33,083 nucleotides of DNA from DASWVC01 sp036401335 (GTDB lineage: Bacteria > Verrucomicrobiota > Verrucomicrobiia > Chthoniobacterales > JAFAMB01): positions 1 through 33,083 of the forward strand of contig DASWVC010000151.1 of assembly GCA_036401335.1 (NCBI GenBank), read 5' to 3'. The notes below the pieces were generated by a model that saw nothing but the letters and a program-made list of their open reading frames with translations, ran no database searches and was not told the origin of the DNA. A program made the position numbers and the translations under genes. Shown here piece by piece: positions 1 through 7,988 of this stretch. Positions within the stretch are counted from its first letter, which is position 1. Every line of letters begins with the position of its first letter.

Positions 1-78
1 TGGGCTCTGTACGGAGACAACAACACGTTTGTCATTGACCGCCGTAAACGCGAAGAGCAACTGGCGCGACGGCAGTAG
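1..78 (+). CDS. C-terminal end of an unidentified protein (partial)
   Basis: Frame 1 is open from the first base and ends at TAG 76-78, giving the last 25 residues of a protein that starts outside the window. The tail is charged, ending in a run rich in Arg, Lys, Glu and Gln. No domain can be recognised in so short a piece. The stop is followed within about 45 bases by a palindromic repeat, which fits the end of a gene. Product unknown. Confidence 0.55.
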   Translation, partial: WALYGDNNTFVIDRRKREEQLARRQ

Positions 79-120
79 CCCCCCTCGCGTACCACCGGTC
101 CCGGAAAAACCAGCACGCTG

Positions 121-166
121 CCCGGTAGGGTCGCTTGTCCCCACGTGACCTCCCCAAGCGCCCCGG
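121..166 (+). repeat. REP-like palindromic repeat, degenerate copy
   Basis: Begins with the family's conserved CCGGTAGGG, has the GTCC loop motif, then a GTGACC arm followed directly by a CAAGCGCCCCGG arm. It looks like a mosaic of the two stem types seen elsewhere in the window (7433-7464 and 7482-7512), so its hairpin is imperfect. It lies between the stop at 78 and the convergent gene ending at 266. Confidence 0.5.
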
Positions 167-191
167 GGTTGGCGGCCCGCCTTGCACTATC

Positions 192-219
192 CCGGCGAAG
201 GGACTCGCCGCCCTGCCGG
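192..219 (-). repeat. REP-like palindromic repeat (GGCG-stem type)
   Basis: On the minus strand this reads CCGGCAGGG, then GGCGA, GTCCCT, TCGCC, GG. The arms GGCGA and TCGCC pair around the conserved GTCC loop. A near-identical copy is at 29402-29429 on the plus strand. It is just downstream of the minus-strand gene ending at 266. Confidence 0.6.
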
Positions 220-265
220 ACTTTACCAGCGCCGGCACACCCGTCCCACAGCTCCAGAGGCGCAC

Positions 266-880
266 TCACCGCAGCCGCACACGGTCGCCTTCGTCGTATG
301 TTTTCTCAAAAGTGCCTCCCTGTTCTTCGTAGATCACCCGTAACTTCTTGGCCGTCCCCTTGGCCGGATCGACGCCGAACGTCTCGTTTGACACTTTGAA
401 CCGGACACCCTCTCGGGCTAAATGCCGAACGGCGTCCGTCACGTCAACGTGCCGGTGCCGCGCACCGTACAAGGCCTGGACGATCCGGCGGGCGCCCTCG
501 GGCCTTTGGTCGAATCCAGGGCCGAATCCATCCTCCCTCTCATCACCCCCGCCACGTTCACGGAAAACCGGACCGCCGGATACAGACGGGACCTCAAACC
601 GGAACACATGGTATTCTTCTGTCCGCTGGCTAAACCGCTCCCCATGAACAAGATAGTTCACCGTCAGAAATTTTCGGCGGCCAGGCAGCGGATCACGGCC
701 AAAAGTTTCATTCGTCACGTTGAAAGGCATCCCTTGATCCGCCAACTCCTGAACCTGAGCAGTAACGTCGACCCCGTAGCGTCCGTCCCCGTAGAAAGCC
801 GAGTGAACGTGAATATCCTGGGCCGTGACCGCAGTAGCCCAGCCAAAAAGAATACATCCTACCCACAAGATTTTTCTCAT
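266..880 (-). CDS. Secreted protein with two tandem DUF3395-like repeats
   Basis: A 204-residue protein with a signal peptide (residues 1-20: basic start, hydrophobic core, VTA-Q cleavage). The mature part holds two copies of one unit, at about 24-95 and 132-203. Each has an A-x-YG motif, a DVT motif, an NETFG-x-DP motif and a closing hydrophobic V-x-Y strand. A Gly/Glu/Asp/Arg-rich linker (about 100-130) separates them. The pattern resembles DUF3395, the C-terminal domain of DnaJ-C11 proteins, which in bacteria also occurs in small secreted proteins of unknown role. That assignment is from memory of the motif order and not from a search. There is no enzyme motif, so a binding or structural envelope role is the most that can be inferred. 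The gene is monocistronic, with no obvious functional link to gltI. Confidence 0.75.
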   Translation of the reverse strand: MRKILWVGCILFGWATAVTAQDIHVHSAFYGDGRYGVDVTAQVQELADQGMPFNVTNETFGRDPLPGRRKFLTVNYLVHGERFSQRTEEYHVFRFEVPSVSGGPVFRERGGGDEREDGFGPGFDQRPEGARRIVQALYGARHRHVDVTDAVRHLAREGVRFKVSNETFGVDPAKGTAKKLRVIYEEQGGTFEKTYDEGDRVRLR

Positions 881-1026
881 GCCAAGCTCGAGGATTGGAC
901 GTGCCCTGACCGCAGTTCGATCACCCCTTTTTGTCGCCTGGGCGAAGTCACCCTTTCAATGGTCAACCTGCCGGCGAACCCTGCGCTGCCCGGGGCGTGC
1001 TCGTCCAGCGGGTGGCCAGAATGAAA

Positions 1027-1055
1027 TTGACATTGCCAAGCCTGATCCTCAGTTT
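1027..1055 (+). promoter_or_regulatory. Candidate sigma-70-like promoter of gltIJKL
   Basis: A perfect TTGACA (1027-1032) is followed 17 bases later by a weak CAGTTT (1050-1055), about 45 bases before the gltI start. The -10 is poor, so this is tentative. Several other candidate promoters in the window also have a strong TTGAC(A/G/C) -35 and a weak -10. Confidence 0.35.
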
Positions 1056-1099
1056 GCACGCGAAATCTGCTTCGTCTAAAACGATCAGGCCAACTTTGC

Positions 1100-1999
1100 A
1101 TGAAACTCCTTTTATTGGTTTTAACAAGTGTGGCATTGTTTACAACCGCCACCGGGTTGCGGGCCGACGAGGAACTGACGGGTACCTTAAAGAAAATCAA
1201 GGACACCGGCGCCCTCACGCTCGGACACCGGGAATCGTCGATCCCGTTTTCCTATTACGACGACAAAAACCAAGTGGTTGGCTACTCCCAAGAACTGGCC
1301 CTGATTGTGGTCGACGCCTTGAAGAAACGCCTGAACCTGCCGACCCTTCAGGTGAAACTTACGCCGGTCACGTCGCAAAACCGCATTCCGCTGATCCAGA
1401 ATGGTACGGTGGACCTGGAAGCCGGTTCCACCACCAACAACACTGACCGCGCCAAGCAGGTCGATTTTTCCAATACCATGTTCGTGATCGGCACCCGCCT
1501 TCTCGTCAAAAAAGATTCCGGCATCAAAGATTTTCCGGATCTGAAAGGCAAGAACGTCGTTGTAACCGCGGGGACAACTTCGGAACGGATCATTCGCGAA
1601 CTGAACGACAAGCAAAGCCTGGGGCTCAACATCATCAGCGCCAAAGATCACGGTGAATCATTTCTCACCCTGCAGAGCGGGCGGGCCGCTGCGTTTATGC
1701 TCGATGATGCGTTGCTTGCGGGCGAGCGGGCCAAGGCCCGAAAACCCGACGATTGGGTCGTGGTTGGCACGCCGCAGTCCAAGGAAGCCTATGCGATGAT
1801 GATGCGGAAGGACGACCCGGCCTTCAAAAAGGTGGTCGACGATGCCATCGCCACGGCGGAGACGTCCGGCCAGACGGAAAAACTCTACCACAAATGGTTT
1901 CAATCCCCGATTCCACCCAAGGGACTGAACCTCGACTTGCCGGAAAGCGACGACCTGAAAGCACTTTTTCAACACCCTACCGACAAGCCCTACCAATAA
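1100..1999 (+). CDS. gltI: Glutamate/aspartate ABC transporter, periplasmic binding protein
   Basis: A 299-residue solute-binding protein of the family 3 amino-acid type. Residues 1-22 form a signal peptide (MKLLLLVLTS... then GLRA-DE). The mature protein carries the GltI signatures in order: GHRESSIPFSYYD (about 43-55), TSQNRIPLIQNGT (about 90-102), the GSTTNN ligand-loop segment, TAGTTSE, SAKDHGESF and FMLDDALLAGERAKA. It ends with KWF-x-SPIPPKGLN, as in Escherichia coli GltI. Length also matches (about 300). It captures glutamate or aspartate in the periplasm and delivers it to GltJK. It is first in a four-gene operon gltI-gltJ-gltK-gltL. The similarity to the proteobacterial protein looks unusually close for a non-proteobacterial genome and suggests lateral acquisition (inference). 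Confidence 0.95.
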   Translation: MKLLLLVLTSVALFTTATGLRADEELTGTLKKIKDTGALTLGHRESSIPFSYYDDKNQVVGYSQELALIVVDALKKRLNLPTLQVKLTPVTSQNRIPLIQNGTVDLEAGSTTNNTDRAKQVDFSNTMFVIGTRLLVKKDSGIKDFPDLKGKNVVVTAGTTSERIIRELNDKQSLGLNIISAKDHGESFLTLQSGRAAAFMLDDALLAGERAKARKPDDWVVVGTPQSKEAYAMMMRKDDPAFKKVVDDAIATAETSGQTEKLYHKWFQSPIPPKGLNLDLPESDDLKALFQHPTDKPYQ

Positions 2000-2084
2000 A
2001 GCGGCGGTTGTTTCACCTTTTCATGGCGTCTCCGGCTCGGCAACGTCCCGTCGGCCCCGCTGGCCGCGAAAAAAGCACGCAACC

Positions 2085-2834
2085 ATGGCCCTCGTAGCTG
2101 CCGGCCTGGATTTCAGTGTATTTTTGAGGCCTGCCTTCGACGGGAGCGGGAACTATTTGCATTTCCTGGTGGTCGGCCTGCAATGGACGGTTTTCTTGTC
2201 GGTCGCCGCCTGGTTGATCGCGTTTACCGTAGGCTCGGTCATCGGCGTTTGCCGCACCCTGCCGGGGCGGGTGCTTCCAAGCTTCGGGGCTTGCTACGTC
2301 GAGGTGTTCCGGAACGTGCCCCTTTTAGTCCAGCTCTTCATCTGGTACTTCGTTATCCCCGATCTGGTGCCGGGATTTGGTCCGTGGTTCAAAGAACGCC
2401 TCAACCCGCTTCTGCAACAATTCCTGGCCGCGTTGTTGTGCCTGGGGTTTTTCACGGCGGCCAGGGTCGCCGAACAAGTGCGTTCCGGCATCAACTCGCT
2501 GCCCTCAGGCCAACGCGCGGCCGGCCTTGCCCTCGGCTTCAACCTGGCCCAGACCTACTGGCTGGTGCTCCTTCCCGTTGCTTACCGGGTCATCGTGCCG
2601 ACGTTGACGTCTGAATTTTTGAACGTGATCAAGAACTCCGCCGTGGCTTCTACCATCGGCTTGGTGGAACTCTCCCGTCAGAGCCAGCAACTGACCGATT
2701 TTACGGCGCATTCTTACGAGTCCTACATTGCCGTCACCTTGCTTTATGCGCTCATCAACCTCATCGTGATGTTGGGGGCGAGGTCGCTGGAGCGAAGTTT
2801 GCGCCTTTCAGGGTACGTCGGAGGGCGTAAGTGA
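2085..2834 (+). CDS. gltJ: Glutamate/aspartate ABC transporter permease
   Basis: A 249-residue inner-membrane permease of the HisM/GltJ type, with five or so hydrophobic segments starting at about residue 27. Conserved family pieces are YVEVFRNVPLLVQLF-x-WY (about 72-88), LGFFTAARVAEQVRSGI-x-SLP (the cytoplasmic EAA coupling loop region) and PTLTSEFLNVIKNSAVASTIGL. These match E. coli GltJ nearly position for position. It pairs with GltK to form the translocation pore. The ATG at 2085 lies 85 bases after gltI; the stop TGA touches the start of gltK with no gap. The long linker after gltI may allow more binding protein than permease to be made, a common arrangement. Confidence 0.95.
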   Translation: MALVAAGLDFSVFLRPAFDGSGNYLHFLVVGLQWTVFLSVAAWLIAFTVGSVIGVCRTLPGRVLPSFGACYVEVFRNVPLLVQLFIWYFVIPDLVPGFGPWFKERLNPLLQQFLAALLCLGFFTAARVAEQVRSGINSLPSGQRAAGLALGFNLAQTYWLVLLPVAYRVIVPTLTSEFLNVIKNSAVASTIGLVELSRQSQQLTDFTAHSYESYIAVTLLYALINLIVMLGARSLERSLRLSGYVGGRK

Positions 2835-3509
2835 ATGTACCAGTTTGATTGGAGCTCGATTCCGGGTGCGCTGCCATACCTCGCGCAAGGCATGCTCCTG
2901 ACGTTACAGATCACGTGCACCGCTGTAGCAGTCGGAGTTGTCTTCGGCACCTTGATTGCCTTGGCCCGGTTATCGCCAAACGCGCTGCTGTCGAATCTGG
3001 CCGCCCTGTACGTAAACGGGTTTCGCTCCGTTCCGCTCGTCATGGTGCTGCTCTGGTTCTACATCCTGGTCCCCGGACTGATTCAGGCCCTTTTTCATCA
3101 TCCTCCCCTCGACATCCGGCTCTTGTCCGCTTTCATAGCTTTCTCTTTGTTCGAAGCATCGTATTACGCTGAGATCATCCGGGCTGGAATTCAGAGCGTC
3201 TCCCATGGCCAGGTTTCAGCCGGGCTTGCCCTCGGCATGTCGCGTCGTGAAACCATGCGCCTCATCATTTTGCCGCAGGCGTTCCGCCGCATGGTTCCAC
3301 TGCTTCTCACCCAGGCCATCATTCTTTTCCAGGACACCTCGCTGGTTTACGTCATCGGGCTAGCCGAATTCTTCGGGGTGGCTTACCGCACCGGTAACCG
3401 GGACGGCACGCTGGTCGAGTTGCTTCTTTTCGCCGGGGCCGTTTATTTCGTCATCTGTTTCACCGCCTCGACCATTGTGCGCCAGCTCCAGAAAAGGATT
3501 TGTGTATGA
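2835..3509 (+). CDS. gltK: Glutamate/aspartate ABC transporter permease
   Basis: A 224-residue permease. It opens with MYQFDWSSIPGALPYL as GltK does and has hydrophobic helices at about 20-42, 60-80, 95-115 and 190-215. It carries YVNGFRSVPLVMVLLWFY and an EAA loop of the form YYAEIIRAGIQSVSHGQ, followed by LPQAFRRMVPLLLTQ and FQDTSLVYVIGL. It is the second half of the glutamate/aspartate channel. The ATG immediately follows the gltJ stop, and the end overlaps the gltL start by four bases (ATGA at 3506-3509). The three genes are therefore almost certainly translated from one message. Confidence 0.95.
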   Translation: MYQFDWSSIPGALPYLAQGMLLTLQITCTAVAVGVVFGTLIALARLSPNALLSNLAALYVNGFRSVPLVMVLLWFYILVPGLIQALFHHPPLDIRLLSAFIAFSLFEASYYAEIIRAGIQSVSHGQVSAGLALGMSRRETMRLIILPQAFRRMVPLLLTQAIILFQDTSLVYVIGLAEFFGVAYRTGNRDGTLVELLLFAGAVYFVICFTASTIVRQLQKRICV

Positions 3510-4234
3510 TCTCGATCAGCAATGTGTGCAAGTGGTATGGCGATTTTCAGGTGCTCTGCGAGTGCACCACCAAGGTGGAGAAAGGCGAGGTGGTCGTCGT
3601 GTGCGGGCCTTCCGGCAGCGGTAAATCCACCCTGATCAAATGCGTGAACGGGTTGGAGCCGTTTCAAAAAGGCGAAATCCAGGTTGAGAACGTTTCCGTC
3701 GGCAATCGGCGGACAAAGCTTTCCCTGCTGCGCGCCCGCGTGGGCATGGTGTTTCAACATTTTGAACTTTTCCCGCATTTGAGCGTCATCCAAAACCTCA
3801 CCATCGCGCAAACCCGGGTCCTGAAGCGCACCGGCCGGGAGGCCACCGACAAAGCGCTGAAACTCCTGGAGATGGTGGGCCTCCAGGACCACGCCCAAAA
3901 GCATCCCGCCCAACTTTCCGGTGGCCAGCAGCAACGGGTGGCCATTGCCCGTGCCTTGGCCATGGATCCGATTGCGATGCTTTTCGATGAACCCACCTCG
4001 GCGCTGGATCCCGAGATGATCAAAGAAGTGCTCGACGTCATGGTTCGACTCGCCCATGAAGGCATCACCATGATGGTCGTTACCCACGAAATGGGGTTTG
4101 CCCGGCAAGTCGCCAACCGCGTGATCTTCATGGACCATGGCAAAATCGTGGAAGATCGGCCGACCATCGACTTCTTCAAAACGCCCGGTACCGAGCGCGC
4201 CCAACAGTTTCTCTCCAAGATTCTGGCCCATTAA
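3506..4234 (+). CDS. gltL: Glutamate/aspartate ABC transporter, ATP-binding subunit
   Basis: A 242-residue ATPase. An in-frame TTG lies six bases upstream, but the ATG at 3506 overlaps the gltK stop as ATGA and gives the standard GltL N-terminus (MISISNVCKWYG). Visible motifs are Walker A GPSGSGKST (about 34-42), the Q-loop region VFQHFELFPH, signature LSGGQQQR (about 136-143), Walker B MLFDEPTSALDP (about 157-168) and the H-switch VVTHEMGFA. Length and sequence follow the GlnQ/GltL polar-amino-acid class. It powers GltJK at the inner face of the membrane. It ends the operon; the MFS gene starts about 160 bases later. Confidence 0.96.
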   Translation: MISISNVCKWYGDFQVLCECTTKVEKGEVVVVCGPSGSGKSTLIKCVNGLEPFQKGEIQVENVSVGNRRTKLSLLRARVGMVFQHFELFPHLSVIQNLTIAQTRVLKRTGREATDKALKLLEMVGLQDHAQKHPAQLSGGQQQRVAIARALAMDPIAMLFDEPTSALDPEMIKEVLDVMVRLAHEGITMMVVTHEMGFARQVANRVIFMDHGKIVEDRPTIDFFKTPGTERAQQFLSKILAH

Positions 4235-4266
4235 GGCGCCCGGGGCTGCTTGCCAGCATTGAAGCC

Positions 4267-4295
4267 TTGACCTTACGGGCCCTTGCTTTTATGCC
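4267..4295 (+). promoter_or_regulatory. Candidate promoter of the MFS transporter gene
   Basis: TTGACC (4267-4272), a 17-base spacer, then TATGCC (4290-4295), about 100 bases before the MFS start codon. A short GC-rich inverted repeat (GGGCGC...GCGCCC, about 4328-4350) lies between it and the gene. The assignment rests on pattern only. Confidence 0.35.
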
Positions 4296-4392
4296 ATCCA
4301 GCGTCGGCCAACAAAGATGAGTCGCAGGGCGCGAGAATCGTGCGCCCGGCAGAAATCTTCAGGGCGGCCGGCACTGCACCGATGTCCCTCCT

Positions 4393-6048
4393 ATGGCAAC
4401 CTCCCTGACTGCTGCTTCGCCCGTTTCCCCCGGGCAACTCCGGGCCCACCACCGCAAAGTAATCTTAGCGTCGTCGCTCGGCACCGTTTTTGAGTGGTAC
4501 GACTTCTACCTGTACGGCACATTGGCTCTCTTCTTCGGCGGGCTCTTTTTTCCTCCCGGAAACGAAGTGGCGCAAAACCTCGCGAGCCTCGCCACTTTCG
4601 GTGCTGGTTTCGGGGTGCGGCCTTTTGGCGCCTTGGTCTTCGGCCGGATCGGCGACATTGTCGGCCGCAAGAACACCTTTCTGGTGACCATTATCGTCAT
4701 GGGGCTTGCGACGGCCCTGGTGGGTGTCTTGCCGACGTACGCCCAGATCGGCATCTGGGCGCCCGTGCTGCTCGTGACCCTGCGGTTGGCCCAAGGCTTG
4801 GCGCTGGGCGGCGAATACGGGGGCGCCGCCACCTACGTCGCGGAGCACGCGCCTGAGGGTAAACGCGGTCTCTTTACCAGTTGGATTCAGACAACCGCTA
4901 CGCTCGGTTTTTTCCTGTCCCTGGCCGTCATTCTGACCTGCCGCACCAGTTTCTCGGAAGCTGATTTTAAGGCCTGGGCTTGGCGCATCCCGTTCCTGAT
5001 TTCCGTGGTGCTGCTCATCGTTTCTGTCTACATCCGCCTTAAGCTCCAGGAATCACCGGTCTTCGCCGAGATGAAAGCGAGGGGGAACACGTCTCGCACC
5101 CCCCTGCGTGACAGTTTTCTCAAAATGCCGAATGCGCGGTACGTTTTTCTGGCCCTTTTCGGTGCCACGGCCGGTCAGGGGGTTGTTTGGTACACCGGCC
5201 AGTTCCATGCCCTGTTCTACCTGCAAAACGTGCTGAAAGTCGATTTTCGCACCGCTTACCTGCTCATCGCAGCGTCGCTCCTCATCGGCACACCCTTTTT
5301 CGTCTTCTTCGGCTGGCTATCTGACCGGATTGGCCGGAAACCAATCATTTTGACTGCCTGCCTGCTCGCCGCGTTCACTTACATCCCGCTTTTCAAAGGG
5401 TTAACGCATTTTGCCAATCCCACCTTGGAAGCCGCCCAGGAAAAAGCACCCGTGGTGCTGTACACCAACGAGTTCGCCGGCCCGGGAGAACGTGCCTCGG
5501 CAACCTTGGCCGACGCGTTTCAACAATACAAACCGGCACCTGATAAGGTGCCAAGTTACAAGGCACGCCAGTTCCTGACGAAACGCGGGGTGCCCTTTGA
5601 AGTTCGTCCCGCCAACGCCAACGTGCCGCTGACGATCAGTGTGGGTCCCGCGACCCAGGTCGGTTTTGACGATAAAGCCTGCGAAGCCGCCGTTGCCGCT
5701 GCCGGTTATCCAAAGGCGGCTGCGCCTGCCAACATGAATTACCTCGGGTTAATCGCGATCCTGAGTGTGTTGATCATCTACGTCACAATGGTGTACGGAC
5801 CCATCGCGGCTTTCCTGGTGGAAATGTTTCCCACGCAGATTCGTTACACCTCCATGTCGTTCCCGTACCACATCGGCAATGGCTGGTTCGGCGGCTTTCT
5901 GCCCCTGATCGTTGCCTCAATCACTGCGGCCACAGGGAATTTTTATGCCGGATTGTGGTACCCGATCATTGTGGCCCTCCTGACCTGCGTGATCGGGTCA
6001 ATCTTTCTGCGAGAGACGAAAGAGCGTCGGTTGAGCGACGTCGTGTGA
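4393..6048 (+). CDS. MFS transporter, metabolite:H+ symporter (MHS) family
   Basis: A 551-residue membrane protein of the major facilitator superfamily. The first helix carries the MHS signature LGTVFEWYDFYLYGTLA (about 30-46). Loop 2-3 has GRIGDIVGRKN (about 84-94) and the central loop repeat has GWLSDRIGRKP, the two classic MFS loop motifs. A RLAQGLALGGEYGGA motif is typical of the KgtP/ProP group (dicarboxylate, proline/betaine, shikimate symporters). Between helices, roughly residues 335-447, there is a long hydrophilic insert absent from KgtP. It explains the length of 551 against the usual 430-450. The substrate cannot be named. It follows gltL on the same strand but has its own likely promoter. 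Confidence 0.85.
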   Translation: MATSLTAASPVSPGQLRAHHRKVILASSLGTVFEWYDFYLYGTLALFFGGLFFPPGNEVAQNLASLATFGAGFGVRPFGALVFGRIGDIVGRKNTFLVTIIVMGLATALVGVLPTYAQIGIWAPVLLVTLRLAQGLALGGEYGGAATYVAEHAPEGKRGLFTSWIQTTATLGFFLSLAVILTCRTSFSEADFKAWAWRIPFLISVVLLIVSVYIRLKLQESPVFAEMKARGNTSRTPLRDSFLKMPNARYVFLALFGATAGQGVVWYTGQFHALFYLQNVLKVDFRTAYLLIAASLLIGTPFFVFFGWLSDRIGRKPIILTACLLAAFTYIPLFKGLTHFANPTLEAAQEKAPVVLYTNEFAGPGERASATLADAFQQYKPAPDKVPSYKARQFLTKRGVPFEVRPANANVPLTISVGPATQVGFDDKACEAAVAAAGYPKAAAPANMNYLGLIAILSVLIIYVTMVYGPIAAFLVEMFPTQIRYTSMSFPYHIGNGWFGGFLPLIVASITAATGNFYAGLWYPIIVALLTCVIGSIFLRETKERRLSDVV

Positions 6049-6082
6049 TTGCGGATTTCAGGTTGCGCCAGCCAACGCTCCT

Positions 6083-6112
6083 TCGTAAGGGTTGCGTCTT
6101 GCGTAACCCCGG
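6083..6112 (+). repeat. Hairpin downstream of the MFS gene, related to the REP-like family
   Basis: TTCGTAAGGGTTGCG, a TCTT loop, then GCGTAACCCCGG. The arms GGGTTGCG and CGTAACCC pair with one bulge. It shares the GTA(A)GGG lead-in with the other repeats and lies 35 bases after the MFS stop, so it could also act as a terminator or 3' stabiliser, though no T-run follows. Confidence 0.4.
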
Positions 6113-6142
6113 TGGTTGGATCATTCGGGATGCGCCCTGCAC

Positions 6143-7393
6143 ATGCCGCCGCCCGATTCCTTGCCTGGTCAAAACGCCACCGGTTTTCCTGGCCCCGCTA
6201 GCCGTGACCCGGGCGCTCCGCCCGCCCCGCAGGTTCTTCTTCAGACACCGCTCGGCTCCGCCCTGGTCGTCGAGCGTATTCCGCCCGAGGCGCGCGACGC
6301 CTGGGAGAGGGGTCTAGCCGCTTGTGCGACCGATCATCGCTACTACGAATTGACCCAGGACACCTTGGGGAATCAGTTTCAACACCGCTACCTGTTGCTC
6401 CGGGACCGGCAAGGAACGCTGCGTGCGGTGCAGCCGTTTCTGATCGTATCCCAAGACCTGGTGACCGGTGTGCCCCGGCCCGTTCGTCGCGCGGTTCAGC
6501 GGGTCCGGAAGGTGTTTCCCCGCTTTCTGAAGCTTAAGATGATCATGGTGGGCTGTTCTGCGGGGGAGGGGGACCTTGCCCATGGCGCTGATGGCACCGG
6601 TCTCGCGTGGACCGCCAAAGCCCTCGGCGACGTGCTGCCGCTCCTCGGCCGGCGGTTCCGCGCCAGCCTCATCGTTTTCAAGGATTTTCCCGCCAAGTAC
6701 CGCACCGTTCTGGATCCACTAACGACAAGGGGATTTGCCCGCATTCCCAGCATGCCTGCCACCGGCTTGAACCTCGACTTTGATTCGTTCGAAGGCTACA
6801 TGGCCGCGCGCCTCTCGCATGCCATGCGAAAGAACCTTCGCCGCAAATTCCGGAAGGCGATGGCGGGTGCGCCCGTCGTTTTCGAGGCATGCAACGACGC
6901 GAGCGCGTGGGTGAACGAACTGGTTCCGCTTTACCGCGCGGTCTTTGAACGTTCGGAATTAAAGTTTGAGGAATTAAATGCTGATTACCTGCGCGAACTA
7001 GGCCGGCGCATGCCGGATCGGGCCCGCTTTTTTCTGTGGAGGCTTGAGAACCGCGTCGTGGCGTTTGCGTCCTGTCTCGTGCACGACGGCGTGCTCAAAG
7101 ATAACTACATCGGCCTGGATTACTCGGTGGCCTTGGATCGCCACCTCTACTTTCTCACGTGGCGGGACACCATCACTTGGGCCATCCAGAATGGCTGCCA
7201 CACCTACCACAGTGCTCCGCTTAACTACGATCCGAAACTGCATTTCCGCATGCATCTGGAACCCCTTGACCTCTATGTAAGGCCCACTTACGGCTGGCTC
7301 GGCCCGGTTTTCCGGAGGTTCCTGCCGCTGCTTGAACCTACCCGCTACGATCGGGCGATTCAGCAATTCCCTAACAAAAAAGACCTGTGGTAA
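6143..7393 (+). CDS. GNAT/FemAB-like N-acyltransferase family protein
   Basis: A soluble protein of 416 residues from the ATG at 6143; a TTG nine codons upstream is also possible. The first 25 or so residues are Pro/Gly-rich and low in structure. The C-terminal half has features of the acetyltransferase fold used by BioF2-like and FemAB-type proteins: a basic patch (MRKNLRRKFRKA), then VPLYRAVFERSELKFEELNADYLRELGRRMP, FFLWRLENRVVAFASCLVHDGVLKDNYIGLDY and a final W-x-x-TITWAI segment. Such proteins transfer acyl or aminoacyl groups to polymers, lipids or small molecules; the substrate here is unknown. It stands alone between the MFS gene and a repeat-rich non-coding stretch. Confidence 0.65.
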   Translation: MPPPDSLPGQNATGFPGPASRDPGAPPAPQVLLQTPLGSALVVERIPPEARDAWERGLAACATDHRYYELTQDTLGNQFQHRYLLLRDRQGTLRAVQPFLIVSQDLVTGVPRPVRRAVQRVRKVFPRFLKLKMIMVGCSAGEGDLAHGADGTGLAWTAKALGDVLPLLGRRFRASLIVFKDFPAKYRTVLDPLTTRGFARIPSMPATGLNLDFDSFEGYMAARLSHAMRKNLRRKFRKAMAGAPVVFEACNDASAWVNELVPLYRAVFERSELKFEELNADYLRELGRRMPDRARFFLWRLENRVVAFASCLVHDGVLKDNYIGLDYSVALDRHLYFLTWRDTITWAIQNGCHTYHSAPLNYDPKLHFRMHLEPLDLYVRPTYGWLGPVFRRFLPLLEPTRYDRAIQQFPNKKDLW

Positions 7394-7413
7394 ACCCGCG
7401 GACCGCCTGTACA

Positions 7414-7512
7414 CGGGTAGGGGAGCGCTCGTCCGGTAGGGTCACGAGTCCCATCGTGACCGGGCTGTCGGCGTCACTCTTCCGGTAAGGGAGCTTGTCC
7501 TCAAGCGCCCCG
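7414..7512 (+). repeat. Cluster of REP-like palindromic repeats
   Basis: Three units in tandem. The first (7414-7434) is truncated: CGGGTAGGGGAGCGCTCGTCC. The second (7433-7464) is CCGGTAGG-GTCACGA, loop GTCCCA, TCGTGAC-CGGG, a clean hairpin. The third (7482-7512) is CCGGTAAGGGAGCTTG, loop TCCT, CAAGCGCCCCG. The stems differ (GTCACGA versus GAGCTTG) yet each remains self-complementary, while the lead-in CCGGTA(A)GGG and the GTCC loop are kept. Confidence 0.65.
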
Positions 7513-7747
7513 CTGTGCCCGCGCCGGTCCATTGCCCGTCACGAACCCGACGGGTTGCGCGACAGGGCCGGGTTTCGGACCAGCCAATTGCTGCAGGAGC
7601 GTCGGCTGGTGCGCACGAGCGCTCCGCGCCTGGACCGAGAGGCCGCGGCGCGTCAGACGGTCTTCCGGTTCGTCGCGTCCGGCGGCCGTCTCGGGGTCAG
7701 GTACATGCGTCTGCTGCAAGCGAGTCATTGCGGAACCGGCTGCCTGA

Positions 7748-7780
7748 CGGGGCGCTTGGGGACAAGCTCCCATACCGGGG
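7748..7780 (-). repeat. REP-like palindromic repeat (GAGCTTG-stem type), inverted
   Basis: On the minus strand: CCCCGGTATGGGAGCTTG, TCCC, CAAGCGCCCCG. It is the same stem as 7482-7512 and 29486-29517 in opposite orientation. It sits about 70 bases beyond the 3' end of tRNA-Asn. Confidence 0.6.
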
Positions 7781-7852
7781 CGGCGCAACGTTCACTTGGC
7801 CAGACCATCGTGGTTAACCAGCCTCTGCCGGACCCGCGGGATCATCCAGAAT

Positions 7853-7927
7853 TGGCTCCTGAGGTAGGATTCGAACCTACGACCAATCGGTTAACAGCCG
7901 ATCGCTCTACCACTGAGCTACTCAGGA
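7853..7927 (-). tRNA. tRNA-Asn (anticodon GTT)
   Basis: The minus strand folds as a full cloverleaf. The acceptor arm TCCTGAG pairs with CTCAGGA, followed by discriminator G and an encoded CCA (7853-7855). The D arm has AGCTCAGTGGTAGAGC, the anticodon loop is CTGTTAA giving GTT (Asn), and the T arm has GTTCGAATC. It is 72 nucleotides without CCA. It is downstream of ybaB on the same strand. Confidence 0.97.
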
Positions 7928-7988
7928 ATTAATGGCAGCGGACGGGAAAGGTAGGCGCCGAGGTCCGGGTTGCAAGCGGAAAATGCCG

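Larger units (their letters stand above)
7394..7852. other. Non-coding region of about 460 bases with palindromic repeats
   Basis: No convincing gene is seen. The 5' part (7414-7512) and the 3' part (7748-7780) carry hairpin repeats. The middle (about 7515-7745) is GC-rich with only open frames that show no protein-like composition. It does not contain recognisable RNase P, SRP RNA or tmRNA core motifs. Confidence 0.6.

Noticed and set aside
3443..4231. Long minus-strand open frame opposite gltL
   Set aside because: Shadow of the strongly coding gltL; composition is His-rich and shows no domain.
7495..7932. Plus-strand open frame ending in a GFEPTTNRLTAD-like tail
   Set aside because: The tail is the antisense of tRNA-Asn, a well-known source of false proteins, and the rest is repeat-rich non-coding DNA.
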